A stretch of 64,000 bases of DNA from Leuconostoc palmae (GCF_019656075.1 NZ_BPKZ01000002.1:62001-126000); one strand, 5' to 3'. Positions 1 through 9,750 are shown, counted from the stretch's first letter. Numbers and translations are program-made. The notes: generated by a model not told the origin, from the sequence alone.

Positions 1-1
1 T

Positions 2-328
2 GTAGGTGGATTAAGTGGTTTGTTATTAGATTTGTTTGCAGGATATCCACAATGGATGTTTTTTTCTCTTGTTATCCATGGATTTGAAGGCTGGGTAGTT
101 GGTTATTTTGCCTATCAGAAAAAAAATATCAGTGTTGTTATTGGCTTGATTTTAGGCTCAATAATCATGATTATAGGTTATTTTTTTGCAGGAGTCATAC
201 TATATAACTGGGCTGCTGGTTGGGCTTCCATCTTAGGCAATATAGCACAATCTATTATGGGTTTGATTCTTGCTTTAGTAATGGTGCCTGTTATTAACAA
301 AATACCACAGATTAATTTTAAAAATTAA
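2..328 (+). CDS. ECF transporter S component, 3' part
   Basis: The gene enters from the left edge: the frame is open from base 2, so the N-terminus lies outside the window. The visible roughly 109 residues are very hydrophobic with three or four membrane segments and contain GGLSGLLLDLFAGYPQWM and the GFEGWVVGY stretch, a pattern typical of substrate-binding S subunits of energy-coupling factor (ECF) vitamin transporters. Such proteins bind a vitamin or precursor in the membrane and share the EcfAA'T module encoded elsewhere. A terminator follows at once, so it is transcriptionally separated from menF. The substrate cannot be told; proximity to men genes is only suggestive. Confidence 0.7.
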   Translation, partial: VGGLSGLLLDLFAGYPQWMFFSLVIHGFEGWVVGYFAYQKKNISVVIGLILGSIIMIIGYFFAGVILYNWAAGWASILGNIAQSIMGLILALVMVPVINKIPQINFKN

Positions 329-356
329 AAAGTGATGGGTTATCCTATCACTTTTT
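327..356 (+). terminator. Rho-independent terminator after ECF S component
   Basis: Ten-base perfect arms (AAAAAGTGAT and ATCACTTTTT) around a ten-base loop, ending in a T run. The hairpin starts on the last base of the preceding stop codon. Confidence 0.8.
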
Positions 357-372
357 AATATGTGAGGAAAAA

Positions 373-1569
373 ATGAAGTACACTTTTTCTCGTGAATTAC
401 GAGACAACGATCAACAAAAACTACTTTTAGCACTGGATCATTATAACTCTAGTGCGATGTTTCAAGCACCTAATTCAGACAGCATAAAATTTGGGTTTGG
501 TGCAAAAAAAGTAGCGAATAAGGCAAGTTTAATTAATGACACAATTGTTTTTGGGGGTAGACCATTTGATGATCAATTTTTTGAACAATCAGATATTATG
601 AATGGCTATTGGTTTTCTCCTGAGATATTTGTCGAAATTAAAAATCATATGATATATGTTTTTTCAGGAATAGATTTTGATTTTGATGAATGGCTTAATC
701 GATTTAAACAAACTACTAGAAAATCGTTAGTCATTAACAAGATAGATAAAGATTCAGATTGGGTACATCGCGTTCAGCAATTGATAAAGATATTGAATGC
801 TGATGATAATTTTAAAAAAGTAGTTTTTGGGCGACAGAAAACCATCGAATTTAATGAAAAGGTGCAAATTTATCGTTTGATGGAAGTTTTAAAAAATCAA
901 CATAATAGCTATCGTGTTGTCTTAAAAAAAGGAGACGAGATATTTTTTTCTGCTACACCTGAACGCCTAGTTAAACTTTCTAAGTTTAATCAAGTTGAAA
1001 CGGCTGCAATTGCTGGTACAATTACTCGCGGAAAAACTAGTTTTGAAGATTTATTGCTGGAAGAAAAGTTGCTATCAAGTCGTAAAAACCTACGTGAGCA
1101 TCAATATGTGGTAAGCCAATTGTCTAAACAACTCAAAAAGATAGCTACAACACTTACAGTACCTAGTAAACCAGTTATTCTGAAAAATCAGCAAGTTCAA
1201 CATTTATATACACCGATCAAAGCACAATTAAACTCAATTAGTCATGTGGTGGACCTTGTCAATTTATTACATCCCACACCAGCCTTAGGCGGACTACCTA
1301 AAATATTAGCATTGGATTATATTAAAAAAAATGAGCAGTATCCGCGTGGATTATTTGCCTCACCTGTGGGTTACAGTATAGAAAAAGAATCAGGAGAATT
1401 CGTAGTAGGTATTCGATCCATGCTCATTAACCAAAAAAGGCATATTGCGACCGTTTTTGCAGGAGCAGGTATTGTGAAAGACTCAATAGCTTTAGAGGAG
1501 TACAATGAGACTGAACTAAAGTTTAAAGCAATGATTCAAGCATTGGAAGATTATAATTATGACAATTGA
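373..1569 (+). CDS. menF: Isochorismate synthase
   Basis: Converts chorismate to isochorismate, the entry step to menaquinone. The 398-residue protein has the chorismate-binding fold in its C-terminal two thirds: SATPERL near residue 195, AGTITRG near 215, HPTPALGGLPK near 308, GIRSML and GAGIV near 345-370 and the terminal EYNETELKFKAM. Length fits the family. The start is the ATG behind a GAGG site. It is the first gene of menF-menD-menH-menC and its last 11 bases overlap menD, implying coupled translation. An anthranilate or salicylate synthase is less likely because of the men neighbours. Confidence 0.92.
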   Translation: MKYTFSRELRDNDQQKLLLALDHYNSSAMFQAPNSDSIKFGFGAKKVANKASLINDTIVFGGRPFDDQFFEQSDIMNGYWFSPEIFVEIKNHMIYVFSGIDFDFDEWLNRFKQTTRKSLVINKIDKDSDWVHRVQQLIKILNADDNFKKVVFGRQKTIEFNEKVQIYRLMEVLKNQHNSYRVVLKKGDEIFFSATPERLVKLSKFNQVETAAIAGTITRGKTSFEDLLLEEKLLSSRKNLREHQYVVSQLSKQLKKIATTLTVPSKPVILKNQQVQHLYTPIKAQLNSISHVVDLVNLLHPTPALGGLPKILALDYIKKNEQYPRGLFASPVGYSIEKESGEFVVGIRSMLINQKRHIATVFAGAGIVKDSIALEEYNETELKFKAMIQALEDYNYDN

Positions 1570-3175
1570 TACTTTAACATTCAATACAAAGCATTTACTC
1601 CATGCATTGTTTCAAAGCGGTGTACATTACTTTGTTATTTCACCAGGTTCTCGTACAACACCCATTGCATTATTATTAGCAGAGTATGAAGCACAAAATC
1701 AAGAAATACATGTTTATATTGATGTTGATGAACGATCAGCTAGTTTTTTTGCTCTTGGAATAGCAAAAACATTACAACAACCGGTTGTGTTGATTGGGAC
1801 TTCTGGGACTGCAATTACGGAATACTTTTCTGCTGTTACTGAAGCTAAAATTTCACATGTTCCTTTGATTGTATTGTCAACAGATCGACCTATTGAATTA
1901 CAAGACAATGGCGCGCCACAGACTATACCGCAACATAATATCTACGGCAAGCTAATAAAAAAAGCGATAACTTTTACCCTTCAAGATTCAAATCCTGATA
2001 TGACAGACTATATAGATTTTATGACTCAGCGTTTGGTTCATGAATCAAACGTATATCCCTCGGGACCTATACAAATTAATCTGCCATTGAGAAAACCGTT
2101 GATGCCTGTCATGGGTGATACATCCATTATTCAAATAAAACAACTTACTTTTAAATCAATTGAAATGAATATCCCTCGGCAAATTTTATCTCAAAAGAAA
2201 GTATTGTTTTTGGTAGGACCAAATGAATATGAAAATTATCGTGATATGTTAATATCATTTTCAAAAAAGTATCACATTCCTATTGTTGCTGATGTGTTAA
2301 GTCGCGCAAGGACGACAGATACAGTCTATGGTATTGATTCTTTACTTAAAAAAGGAATGATTGGCAGCGAATATGTTCCAGAATTGGTTATTAGGATGGG
2401 CGCTACACCAGTTTCAGCCAATGTTTTAAAATGGTTGAGTAAGGAGCATATTCCAGTATGGTATGTTGATGCACAGGCTAGTCAAGATCATACAAGGCAT
2501 ATTAGTCAAGTTATTAATGTAAGTCCGAAAACGTTTTTGGCATCTGCCGAGATATCCAATAGTATGGCATTTTATGGCTTATGGTTATCGCTAAATCAAT
2601 TGCCTAGAAACATTACTGGTGAAATGGGTATTTCACAAGCCATTGATAAATTTGCCACCAAAGACACCCCAATTTTTGTTGCAAATAGTATGGCAATTAG
2701 AGATATGGACGACATTTTTACGGGATTACACACTCAAAATATTTATGCTAATCGCGGTGTGAATGGGATAGATGGTACAATTTCCAGTGCATTAGGAATG
2801 ACCGCTTCTTTCAAAAAACGTGGTATTCTATTGACTGGTGATTTGTCTTTATTTCATGATATGAATGGATTAATGATGGCAAAGCAATATCATATCAACC
2901 TTGATATGATTGTTATTAATAATAATGGTGGGTCTATTTTTTCATTTTTACCACAGTCTGAAGCTAAAGATTACTTTGAAAAAATGTTTGCAACGCCACT
3001 CAATTTAAATATTGCTAAAGTTGCTGATTTGTATGATATACCTTATTATAAAATTAACAAATCAGAGGAGTTAGATAAAATCTTAAAACAGTCTATTACA
3101 GGGCCACGTATTATTGAGTATAAAAGTGATCGTGTAGTTAATGTCAAAAATCATAATAATTTAATGGGAGTCTAA
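1559..3175 (+). CDS. menD: SEPHCHC synthase (thiamine-diphosphate enzyme)
   Basis: 2-Succinyl-5-enolpyruvyl-6-hydroxy-3-cyclohexene-1-carboxylate synthase, which joins isochorismate with the succinic semialdehyde-ThDP adduct from 2-oxoglutarate. Visible: the N-terminal SPGSRTTP at about residues 29-36, the catalytic-glutamate region VDERSASF near 55, GTSGTA near 80, and the ThDP/Mg motif GDLSLFHDMNGL about residue 428 with its partner NNNGG some 25 residues on. The 538 residues are of normal length. The start overlaps menF; menH begins six bases after the stop. Confidence 0.95.
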   Translation: MTIDTLTFNTKHLLHALFQSGVHYFVISPGSRTTPIALLLAEYEAQNQEIHVYIDVDERSASFFALGIAKTLQQPVVLIGTSGTAITEYFSAVTEAKISHVPLIVLSTDRPIELQDNGAPQTIPQHNIYGKLIKKAITFTLQDSNPDMTDYIDFMTQRLVHESNVYPSGPIQINLPLRKPLMPVMGDTSIIQIKQLTFKSIEMNIPRQILSQKKVLFLVGPNEYENYRDMLISFSKKYHIPIVADVLSRARTTDTVYGIDSLLKKGMIGSEYVPELVIRMGATPVSANVLKWLSKEHIPVWYVDAQASQDHTRHISQVINVSPKTFLASAEISNSMAFYGLWLSLNQLPRNITGEMGISQAIDKFATKDTPIFVANSMAIRDMDDIFTGLHTQNIYANRGVNGIDGTISSALGMTASFKKRGILLTGDLSLFHDMNGLMMAKQYHINLDMIVINNNGGSIFSFLPQSEAKDYFEKMFATPLNLNIAKVADLYDIPYYKINKSEELDKILKQSITGPRIIEYKSDRVVNVKNHNNLMGV

Positions 3176-3181
3176 GATATA

Positions 3182-3994
3182 ATGCATAAAATCATTTCAA
3201 TCAACCAATATCCTTACGAAGTAATGTTTCAGAGAAATACTAATTCTAAACAAAAGTGGTTATTGCTTCATGGTTTTATGGGATCAATGAATGATTTTGA
3301 TACTATTAAAGACAAACTACCTGGTCAAGTCATGTTGATTAATTTATTAGGTTTCGGGAGAAATGTGCCAACAGTTAATGATCCTGAAAAGTTTAAAATG
3401 AAGAATCAAATTAATGATATTACTATGCTTCTAGACGATGTCAATTGGCAAACATTTAATTTGTTAGGATACTCAATGGGCGGGCGTTTAGCTTTAGGAT
3501 TAGCATTAGAAATACCAGATCGCATTACTTACCTATTTTTAGAAAGTGCCACTGCAGGTATTAGTGAAAACATTGATAGAGAAATTAGACGGAAACAAGA
3601 TAATATACGTGCGAATGATATAATTGAAAATTTTGAAAATTTTGTTTTGCAATGGGAAAAATTACCATTATTTAAATCACAATTATTATTACCAGCAGAT
3701 CAACAGCAAAAGATGCGTTCACAACGTTTAAACCAAAATAAATATAATGTTGCCAATTCATTGGTTTACATGGGAACAGGGAGTCAACCTAATTTTTGGA
3801 ATCAAATTTCGGATTTAAATGTACGTGTCAAAATAATTGTTGGGGAATATGACAAGAAATTTCAACGTATTGCACTTAAAATGACTAATATGATGCGTAA
3901 AGCTAGTTTCGTTATTATCGACAATGCTGGTCATAATATCCATTTTGAACAACCTGATGAGATGATAAAGGAGATGATAAATGTATGTGATTGA
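3182..3994 (+). CDS. menH: SHCHC synthase, alpha/beta hydrolase
   Basis: 2-Succinyl-6-hydroxy-2,4-cyclohexadiene-1-carboxylate synthase, which eliminates pyruvate from the MenD product. The 270-residue alpha/beta-hydrolase has LLHGFMGS (oxyanion region) near residue 30, the nucleophile elbow GYSMGG near 100 and the catalytic histidine in AGHNIHFEQP near 250. On its own the fold would be generic; the assignment rests on its place between menD and menC, with a 14-base overlap with menC. Confidence 0.88.
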   Translation: MHKIISINQYPYEVMFQRNTNSKQKWLLLHGFMGSMNDFDTIKDKLPGQVMLINLLGFGRNVPTVNDPEKFKMKNQINDITMLLDDVNWQTFNLLGYSMGGRLALGLALEIPDRITYLFLESATAGISENIDREIRRKQDNIRANDIIENFENFVLQWEKLPLFKSQLLLPADQQQKMRSQRLNQNKYNVANSLVYMGTGSQPNFWNQISDLNVRVKIIVGEYDKKFQRIALKMTNMMRKASFVIIDNAGHNIHFEQPDEMIKEMINVCD

Positions 3995-5081
3995 ACATCT
4001 TTATTTAACACCCGTCTCATTAAAATTAAAAACATCTTTTGATACAGCACATCAACATATGAGTACTAGAAAATTAGCAATAATTAACTTAATTGTTAAA
4101 AATGTTGCTACCGATGAAACTAAAACCGGTTTAGGAGAATTACAATCTTTTGATGATTATCGTTACACTCTTGAAGCACAAGCAACTAGTTTGGATATAA
4201 TTCGCAATGTTATATCCAAACATTTAAAAAAGCTATATTTTTCATCTCCAAGAGATTTTGCTAAAAAATTAGGCGAAGTTATGTTTTTTGGATCATTTGC
4301 GAAATCAGCTATTGAGATGGCTGTTTGGGATGCATATGGTAAATTTATAGGGAAATCGCTTAAAACAATGATAGGCGGATTACACGATGATGTACCAGTG
4401 AGTATTGCTTTAAATATTAATGCTGGTGTCCCATTAATTATTGATGCAATTAAAAAAGGCTACCAAAGAATTAAATTAAAAGTTGATGCGGAGAGAACGG
4501 ATTTTAAATTTCTTTTGAAAATATTATGTCAATTTCCGAATCAGCAATTTTCTATTGATGCTAATAGCAGTTTTAATTATCATAATGCAAAAATACTTAA
4601 TGAATTGCCTAAAAATATAGCTTTTATTGAACAACCATTTGCTGAAAACGATTTTGTAGATCATGGATTATTTCAAGCAAAATCTTCACAATTATTAAGT
4701 TTGGACGAAAGTATCAATAATATTCATGATGTTAAAACAATGATTGCATTAAAATCTGCAAAAGCATTAACCATTAAGCAAGGTAAAATTGGCGGCATTA
4801 CGGCTGCACTGGATGCAATTGAATTATGTAATCAATACAATATTCAGCCTTGGATTGGTGGTATGTTTTCTAGTAATATTGGTCGTTCAGTAGATCTTGC
4901 ATTAGCCAGCCTTTCAAACATCACTTTTTCTAGTGATATTTCTGATTCTAGAAGATATTTTGAAAAGGATGTTACTCAGGAAAATTTCTATGTTGAATCA
5001 GGATATATTACTGTTCCGAGTAGACCTGGGTTGGGTATTAATTTAAATGAAAGTTTTACTATTTCTGAAATAATCTTTTAA
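3981..5081 (+). CDS. menC: o-Succinylbenzoate synthase
   Basis: Enolase-superfamily dehydratase making o-succinylbenzoate from SHCHC. The 366 residues carry the superfamily signature: the first catalytic lysine pair in RIKLKVD, metal ligands in DANSSF, IEQPF and LDES, and the second catalytic lysine in KQGKIGG, in the expected order across the C-terminal barrel. Last gene of the men cluster; menB, menE and menA are absent from this window, so the end of the pathway must be encoded elsewhere or be missing. Confidence 0.92.
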   Translation: MYVIEHLYLTPVSLKLKTSFDTAHQHMSTRKLAIINLIVKNVATDETKTGLGELQSFDDYRYTLEAQATSLDIIRNVISKHLKKLYFSSPRDFAKKLGEVMFFGSFAKSAIEMAVWDAYGKFIGKSLKTMIGGLHDDVPVSIALNINAGVPLIIDAIKKGYQRIKLKVDAERTDFKFLLKILCQFPNQQFSIDANSSFNYHNAKILNELPKNIAFIEQPFAENDFVDHGLFQAKSSQLLSLDESINNIHDVKTMIALKSAKALTIKQGKIGGITAALDAIELCNQYNIQPWIGGMFSSNIGRSVDLALASLSNITFSSDISDSRRYFEKDVTQENFYVESGYITVPSRPGLGINLNESFTISEIIF

Positions 5082-5113
5082 CACGGCTAAAAATATTAAC
5101 GTTTTATGAAATA

Positions 5114-5122
5114 TGATATACT
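5114..5122 (+). promoter_or_regulatory. Extended -10 promoter for trmK operon
   Basis: TGATATACT is an extended -10 (TGn plus TATACT) 22 bases before the trmK start; an AAGGA ribosome-binding site follows. No good -35 is seen, as is usual for extended -10 promoters. Confidence 0.45.
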
Positions 5123-5143
5123 AAAAATTAAGGAAATTTAATT

Positions 5144-5833
5144 ATGGATAGTTTACATTTATCGCCCCGTTTGTCTGCTGTAGCAAGTTATGTACCTGAA
5201 AATGCTAGATTAGCGGACATTGGTTCGGATCACGGTTACTTACCAGCAAACCTACTAATTAACAACAAAATTAACTTTGCTGTCATTGGTGAAGTGGCAT
5301 CTGGACCATTGGCAAATGCCAGACATGAATTATCAAGAAGGGGATTATTAGTAAAAACTATATTAAGATTAGCTGATGGTTTGTCAGCAATTAAGCCCCA
5401 GGATGCTATAGATACAGTTGTTATTGCTGGAATGGGCGGAATGTTAATCACAACTATTTTAAATGCTAGCTTGGCAAAGCATAATCAGTATAAAACATTA
5501 ATTTTACAACCTAATACAGATGAAGATGCTGTTAGAAAGTGGTTAATTGAACATAATTATAAGATAGAAAATGAATCAATTGTGCAAGAGGATAAACATT
5601 TTTACGAAGTTATAGTAGCTACTCCTGGGGAAAGTCAGTTGACAGATGACGATGTATTTTTCGGTCCTTTTCTGAGATTAGAGAAGTCTTCGGCCTTTGT
5701 TTTGAAATGGCAAAAAGAACTATCAAGGATACACCTAATTTTGGATAAATTAAACCAAGCAGATAAAAATAAGACACCCATATTTTCTGAATGGGAAAAT
5801 AAGTATGCTAAGATTCAGGAGGAAATATCATGA
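5144..5833 (+). CDS. trmK: tRNA (adenine(22)-N1)-methyltransferase
   Basis: SAM-dependent enzyme methylating N1 of A22 in bacterial tRNAs. The 229 residues show the SAM-binding motif LADIGSDHGYLP at 22-33, GMGGML near 95 and the catalytic-region LQPN near 122, then a C-terminal coiled-coil-like helix pair typical of TrmK. The stop overlaps the next start as ATGA, and the trmK/nif3-like pair is conserved in Firmicutes. Confidence 0.92.
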   Translation: MDSLHLSPRLSAVASYVPENARLADIGSDHGYLPANLLINNKINFAVIGEVASGPLANARHELSRRGLLVKTILRLADGLSAIKPQDAIDTVVIAGMGGMLITTILNASLAKHNQYKTLILQPNTDEDAVRKWLIEHNYKIENESIVQEDKHFYEVIVATPGESQLTDDDVFFGPFLRLEKSSAFVLKWQKELSRIHLILDKLNQADKNKTPIFSEWENKYAKIQEEIS

Positions 5834-6618
5834 TTGTTGCTCAGGATGTAATTGATGCCATTGAAAACTTTGCACCAATAAAGCTTGCTGAAAAGGGTGA
5901 CCCGACCGGATTGCAGATAGGAAATCCAAAGCAACCAATTAAACGGATTATGACCACATTAGATGTCCGTCCAGAAGTTGTACAAGAGGCCATTGATAAA
6001 AAAATTGATTTTATCTGGTCTCACCATGAACCTTTGTTTTTCCCTGCAAAGAACTTAGATTTGAGTGACCCACAAAATAAAATGTACGCTGACTTAATTA
6101 AGCATGATATTTTAGTTTATGCGTCCCATACTAATTTAGACAGTGCCAAAAATGGATTGAATGATTGGCTCGCAGAGACGCTAAGTATTAAAAATGTTGT
6201 CCCTTTAATACCTAATGATGACGGTGTAACAGGGCTTGGTAGAATAGGAACCTTAGATGACGAATTGACAATTAGATCATTTGCTGAGAAAATGCATGAA
6301 TTGTTTAAAGTTACTCAAGTTCGTGTCATCTCAAAAAATCTCAATCAAAAAATAAAGAAAATTGCAGTCTTGGGTGGAGATGGTGGCAAGTTTTGGCCAA
6401 TAGCTCAGCAGTCTGGTGCTGATTTATTCGTTACCGCAGATGTTTACTATCATGTAGGACATGATATCTTAGCCTCTGATTTTTCAGTCATTGATCCAGA
6501 TCACCATATGGAAGCAATTGCAAATAAATATATGGTTGCGCGTATAGTTGATTGGTTTGGTGATTCAGTTTCAGTTGTTGAAACGTCAATTAACACTGAT
6601 CCCTATAATTATGTATAG
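5830..6618 (+). CDS. Nif3-like dinuclear metal centre protein
   Basis: Member of the Nif3/YqfO/YbgI family, sometimes named GTP cyclohydrolase I type 2. The 262 residues show GDPTGLQIGN near 23, the metal-binding SHHEPLFF near 64, ASHTNLDS near 97 and the C-terminal DPDHHMEA. This is the short form, without the central PII-like insertion seen in B. subtilis YqfO. It is translationally coupled to trmK. The true function of the family is unsettled. Confidence 0.88.
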   Translation: MIVAQDVIDAIENFAPIKLAEKGDPTGLQIGNPKQPIKRIMTTLDVRPEVVQEAIDKKIDFIWSHHEPLFFPAKNLDLSDPQNKMYADLIKHDILVYASHTNLDSAKNGLNDWLAETLSIKNVVPLIPNDDGVTGLGRIGTLDDELTIRSFAEKMHELFKVTQVRVISKNLNQKIKKIAVLGGDGGKFWPIAQQSGADLFVTADVYYHVGHDILASDFSVIDPDHHMEAIANKYMVARIVDWFGDSVSVVETSINTDPYNYV

Positions 6619-6705
6619 GTTTTTTAGGGTACGTCCTAGTTTTTGAAAGCTGACCAAAATTTCTAAGAAAGGTTTTTAATTAATAATTAGAAAATAGTGT
6701 GTAAA

Positions 6706-7947
6706 ATGAGTAACGATAACTATCCAAATCTTATAAACCGTTTTTTGAAATATGTTGCAGTTGATACACAATCAGATGAATACTCAAAAACTATTCCGTC
6801 ATCACCAAAAGAGGTTGCGTTTCTTAATGACTTATCGCTTGAATTAAAACGCATTGGTTTACAAAAAGTGCGAACAATGGCAGATGGTTACATATTTGCT
6901 GAATTAGATAGTAATTCGGAAAATAAAAACATCCCAACAATTGGCTTCATTGCTCATGTTGATACAGCAGATTTTACTGCGGAAAATGTTAAACCGCAGA
7001 TTGTCAAAGACTATGATGGTATTTCAGCTATTAAGTTAGGCAATAGTGGTTATGAATTAAATCCTATAGATTTTCCTAATTTAAAAGCATACAAACAGCA
7101 TACATTAATTACTACCGATGGAACCACATTATTAGGTGCCGATGATAAAGCAGGAGTTGCCGAAATTATTTCTGCGGCAGAATATCTTATTGAGCATCCT
7201 GAAGTAAAGCATGGTAAATTAAAATTTGCTTTTGGGCCTGACGAAGAAATTGGAATTGGCGCTGATAATTTTGATACCAAAGATTTTGATGCTGATTTTG
7301 CCTACACCATTGACGGTGGCCCACTAGGCGAGCTGGAATGGGAAACTTTTTCTGCTGCGGGAGCAACCGTAACAATTCAAGGTAGAAACGTTCATCCAGG
7401 AACAGCAAAAGGGACAATGATTAATGCTTTACAATTAGCATTTGATTTTCACGACAGATTGCCTAGTAATGATCGACCAGAAAAAACTTCAGGACGAGAA
7501 GGTTTTTGGCACTTAATGGAGATCACAGGAAACCCAGAAAAAGCAGTGATGCGATATATTGTTAGAGATCATAGTCGTGAAAAATTTGAAGAACGAAAAA
7601 GACTTATGGATCGTATTGCTGAAGATATGAATAAACTTTTGGGTACAAATCGTATTTTAGTCGAGATAAAAGATCAATACTATAACATGGGTGAAATCTT
7701 AAAAGATAATATGATGCCTGTTGATTTAGCTGAACGTGCAATGCGTGAATTAGGTATTAATCCGATAATTGAACCAGTTAGAGGGGGAACTGATGGTTCA
7801 AAAATCACATTTTTGGGATTACCAACACCTAATTTATTTGCTGGTGGTGAAAATATGCATGGTCGTTTCGAATACATTTCAACTCAAGTAATGTATCAGG
7901 CAACTGATACCATTTTAAAAATTGTGTTGTTAGCAGCAAAAAATTAG
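6706..7947 (+). CDS. pepT: Peptidase T (tripeptidase)
   Basis: Zinc M20B aminopeptidase releasing the N-terminal residue of tripeptides in the cytoplasm, part of casein-peptide use in LAB. Metal and catalytic motifs appear in order: AHVDTADF, GADDKAG, PDEEIG, and the dimerisation-domain histidine of GRNVHPG, then GGTDGSKI. I place the start at ATG 6706 (MSNDNYPN, 413 residues); a GTG nine bases upstream is in frame. No strong Shine-Dalgarno is seen near either. Confidence 0.93.
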   Translation: MSNDNYPNLINRFLKYVAVDTQSDEYSKTIPSSPKEVAFLNDLSLELKRIGLQKVRTMADGYIFAELDSNSENKNIPTIGFIAHVDTADFTAENVKPQIVKDYDGISAIKLGNSGYELNPIDFPNLKAYKQHTLITTDGTTLLGADDKAGVAEIISAAEYLIEHPEVKHGKLKFAFGPDEEIGIGADNFDTKDFDADFAYTIDGGPLGELEWETFSAAGATVTIQGRNVHPGTAKGTMINALQLAFDFHDRLPSNDRPEKTSGREGFWHLMEITGNPEKAVMRYIVRDHSREKFEERKRLMDRIAEDMNKLLGTNRILVEIKDQYYNMGEILKDNMMPVDLAERAMRELGINPIIEPVRGGTDGSKITFLGLPTPNLFAGGENMHGRFEYISTQVMYQATDTILKIVLLAAKN

Positions 7948-8030
7948 ATAGTATAATTGATTGAATTATTGCTAGATGTCGCAATAGTTCTTTTTTGTTA
8001 CAATAGAATGTAACCAATTAAGGATTAAGC

Positions 8031-8942
8031 ATGAAGAAAAAAATTATCGTAGTCGTTATCGTTGCTATCTTGTTTATCATCACTGCAATATGTATTATGA
8101 ACTATAGGCGGTTAATAATTAGAACAGCGCTTCCGTCAGAAACTCAAAAAATCACTCGAACCCAAAAAATCAGTTTTGTAGCTTTGGGAGATTCATTAAC
8201 TCAAGGAATAGGTGATGATGCTTTAAAAAAAGGTTATTCAGAACGTTTATCTAGTGAATTAGCGATAAATTATGGTAGAGATGTGTTAAATTATAATTTT
8301 GGCAAAGCGGGATATACGGCTCAACAAGTTAGTGATCGTATAGAGAGTTCATCTGAAATAAAAGATAGATTAAAACATGCGAATTTTGTTGTTGTATCAG
8401 TTGGCGGAAACGATTTGCAGCAACAAGTTTTGCAAAATTTCTTTACTAAATCACCCGACGAGCTATCGCAAGCTATTAAAAATAGTCAGAAAAATTATAA
8501 GAAAAGCCTTTTAGGACTGTTTACTACTATTCGCCATTATAATAGTGACGCTCCAATTTTTCTTTTTGGAAACTATAATCCGATTTTTGTTTACTTTCCT
8601 AATCGCTTAGATTTGAATGACGATGTCAGATTATATAACACTATTAGTAAACAAGTTGTGGATCAAAACAAAGAGAGTTACTATGTTGATATTTTTAATT
8701 TAACGTTTGGTCAATATAAAACCAAAGAGGAGCAATCTGCATTGCAGGAGGAAGATAAAAGAATAAGTATGAAATATCCGAATAATCAAGATTTCTTTAA
8801 TCAGGAAAAAAAGTATATAAAAAATAACCTCATAAGCACCGAGGATAATTATCACCCTAACAGTAAAGGTTATGATTATATGACGTCACAATTAATTAAA
8901 AGAGTAAAGGCGGTGCAGTATAAGTGGTTAATAGCCAATTAA
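8031..8942 (+). CDS. SGNH/GDSL-family lipase/esterase, membrane-anchored
   Basis: 303 residues with an N-terminal hydrophobic segment (about 5-27) after a KKK start, so the enzyme probably faces outside. SGNH blocks: GDSLTQG at 54-60 (nucleophile Ser), GKAGYTAQQ, GGND near 128 and the catalytic DNYHPN near 275. It resembles B. subtilis YpmR and, as there, precedes a ypmS-like gene with which it overlaps. AAGGA ribosome-binding site seven bases from the ATG. Substrate unknown. Confidence 0.85.
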   Translation: MKKKIIVVVIVAILFIITAICIMNYRRLIIRTALPSETQKITRTQKISFVALGDSLTQGIGDDALKKGYSERLSSELAINYGRDVLNYNFGKAGYTAQQVSDRIESSSEIKDRLKHANFVVVSVGGNDLQQQVLQNFFTKSPDELSQAIKNSQKNYKKSLLGLFTTIRHYNSDAPIFLFGNYNPIFVYFPNRLDLNDDVRLYNTISKQVVDQNKESYYVDIFNLTFGQYKTKEEQSALQEEDKRISMKYPNNQDFFNQEKKYIKNNLISTEDNYHPNSKGYDYMTSQLIKRVKAVQYKWLIAN

Positions 8943-9535
8943 AAACTAAAGATTTAGTTAAAGGAAAAAAATCACCTTGGTTTTGGGCTTTTTGGGTGCT
9001 ATTTGTAATGCTAATTCTAAGTGCATTATTTGTCACTTTTTTAGCCAGTCAAAATGTTGAAGTAATTGATCAAAAATCGAAAATAGCTCAAACAGATGCG
9101 ACATTTGATGTGTCTCTAAATAAAAAGCAAGTTAACGCTTTGGTAGCCCATTATTTAAGTGATCAACATACAGATAACTATCAGTTTCGTGTTGATCAAA
9201 ATGTTATGATGTACGGAAATATGCAAGCCTTGGGGCAAAATTTCCGTTTTGGTGTGATTTTAATTCCTGAGGTAACAGAGAATGGAAATGTGATCTTGAC
9301 CGCTAAAAAAATGTCTGTAGGAAATATGTCATTACCCATTAGCACAGTAATGACATATGTAAAATTTCATTATCATGCGCCTGATTTTGTTACAATAAAT
9401 CCTAAAAAGAAACAATTTTTTGTCAATATGTCTAAGCTTCCAGTTACAAAGGGAATGTCTTTTAAAGCTAAGAAGATAAATTTAGTTACTGATCAATTTA
9501 TTTTTGAAGGAGGACTATCTGATGATCAAAAATGA
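8924..9535 (+). CDS. YpmS-like DUF2140 membrane protein
   Basis: 203 residues, starting with GTG inside the end of the SGNH gene. One N-terminal membrane segment (about 18-42) follows a lysine-rich stretch, and the rest is an extracytoplasmic domain with the DUF2140 pattern FRFGVILIPEV and LPVTKGMSFKAKKI. Function unknown; constant association with the GDSL esterase and YozE suggests an envelope role. Its 3' end overlaps the yozE start by 14 bases. Confidence 0.75.
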   Translation: MVNSQLKTKDLVKGKKSPWFWAFWVLFVMLILSALFVTFLASQNVEVIDQKSKIAQTDATFDVSLNKKQVNALVAHYLSDQHTDNYQFRVDQNVMMYGNMQALGQNFRFGVILIPEVTENGNVILTAKKMSVGNMSLPISTVMTYVKFHYHAPDFVTINPKKKQFFVNMSKLPVTKGMSFKAKKINLVTDQFIFEGGLSDDQK

Positions 9536-9749
9536 CAGATCTTTTTATGACTGGTTAATGACAAATCGTAATACCATTGCTACTGATGATATACAACAAT
9601 TTGCTAACAATGCATTTTTAGATTCTGGCTTTCCAAAACAAAGCCATGATTTTGAGGAGTTGTCGGTTTATCTTGAAGAGAACAGTGCTTATCTGATTAG
9701 CATGACAACTTTTGATAATGCTTGGGAGCAGTATTTAAATCAAAAATAA
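9522..9749 (+). CDS. YozE-family SAM-like protein
   Basis: 75-residue acidic protein, MIKNDRSFYDWLMTNRN to the end, matching the small YozE/UPF0346 family with a sterile-alpha-motif-like fold (SFYDWL, FANNAFLDSGFPKQS, YLEENSAYL). An upstream TTG is in frame but AAGGAGGA at 9507-9514 selects the ATG at 9522. Cytosolic, function unknown. Confidence 0.85.
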   Translation: MIKNDRSFYDWLMTNRNTIATDDIQQFANNAFLDSGFPKQSHDFEELSVYLEENSAYLISMTTFDNAWEQYLNQK

Positions 9750-9750
9750 A

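Noticed and set aside
1714-1908. Minus-strand frame inside menD, and similar antisense frames inside pepT, trmK, LCP and sigma factor genes
   Set aside because: Shadows of well supported genes; no ribosome-binding sites and biased codon composition.
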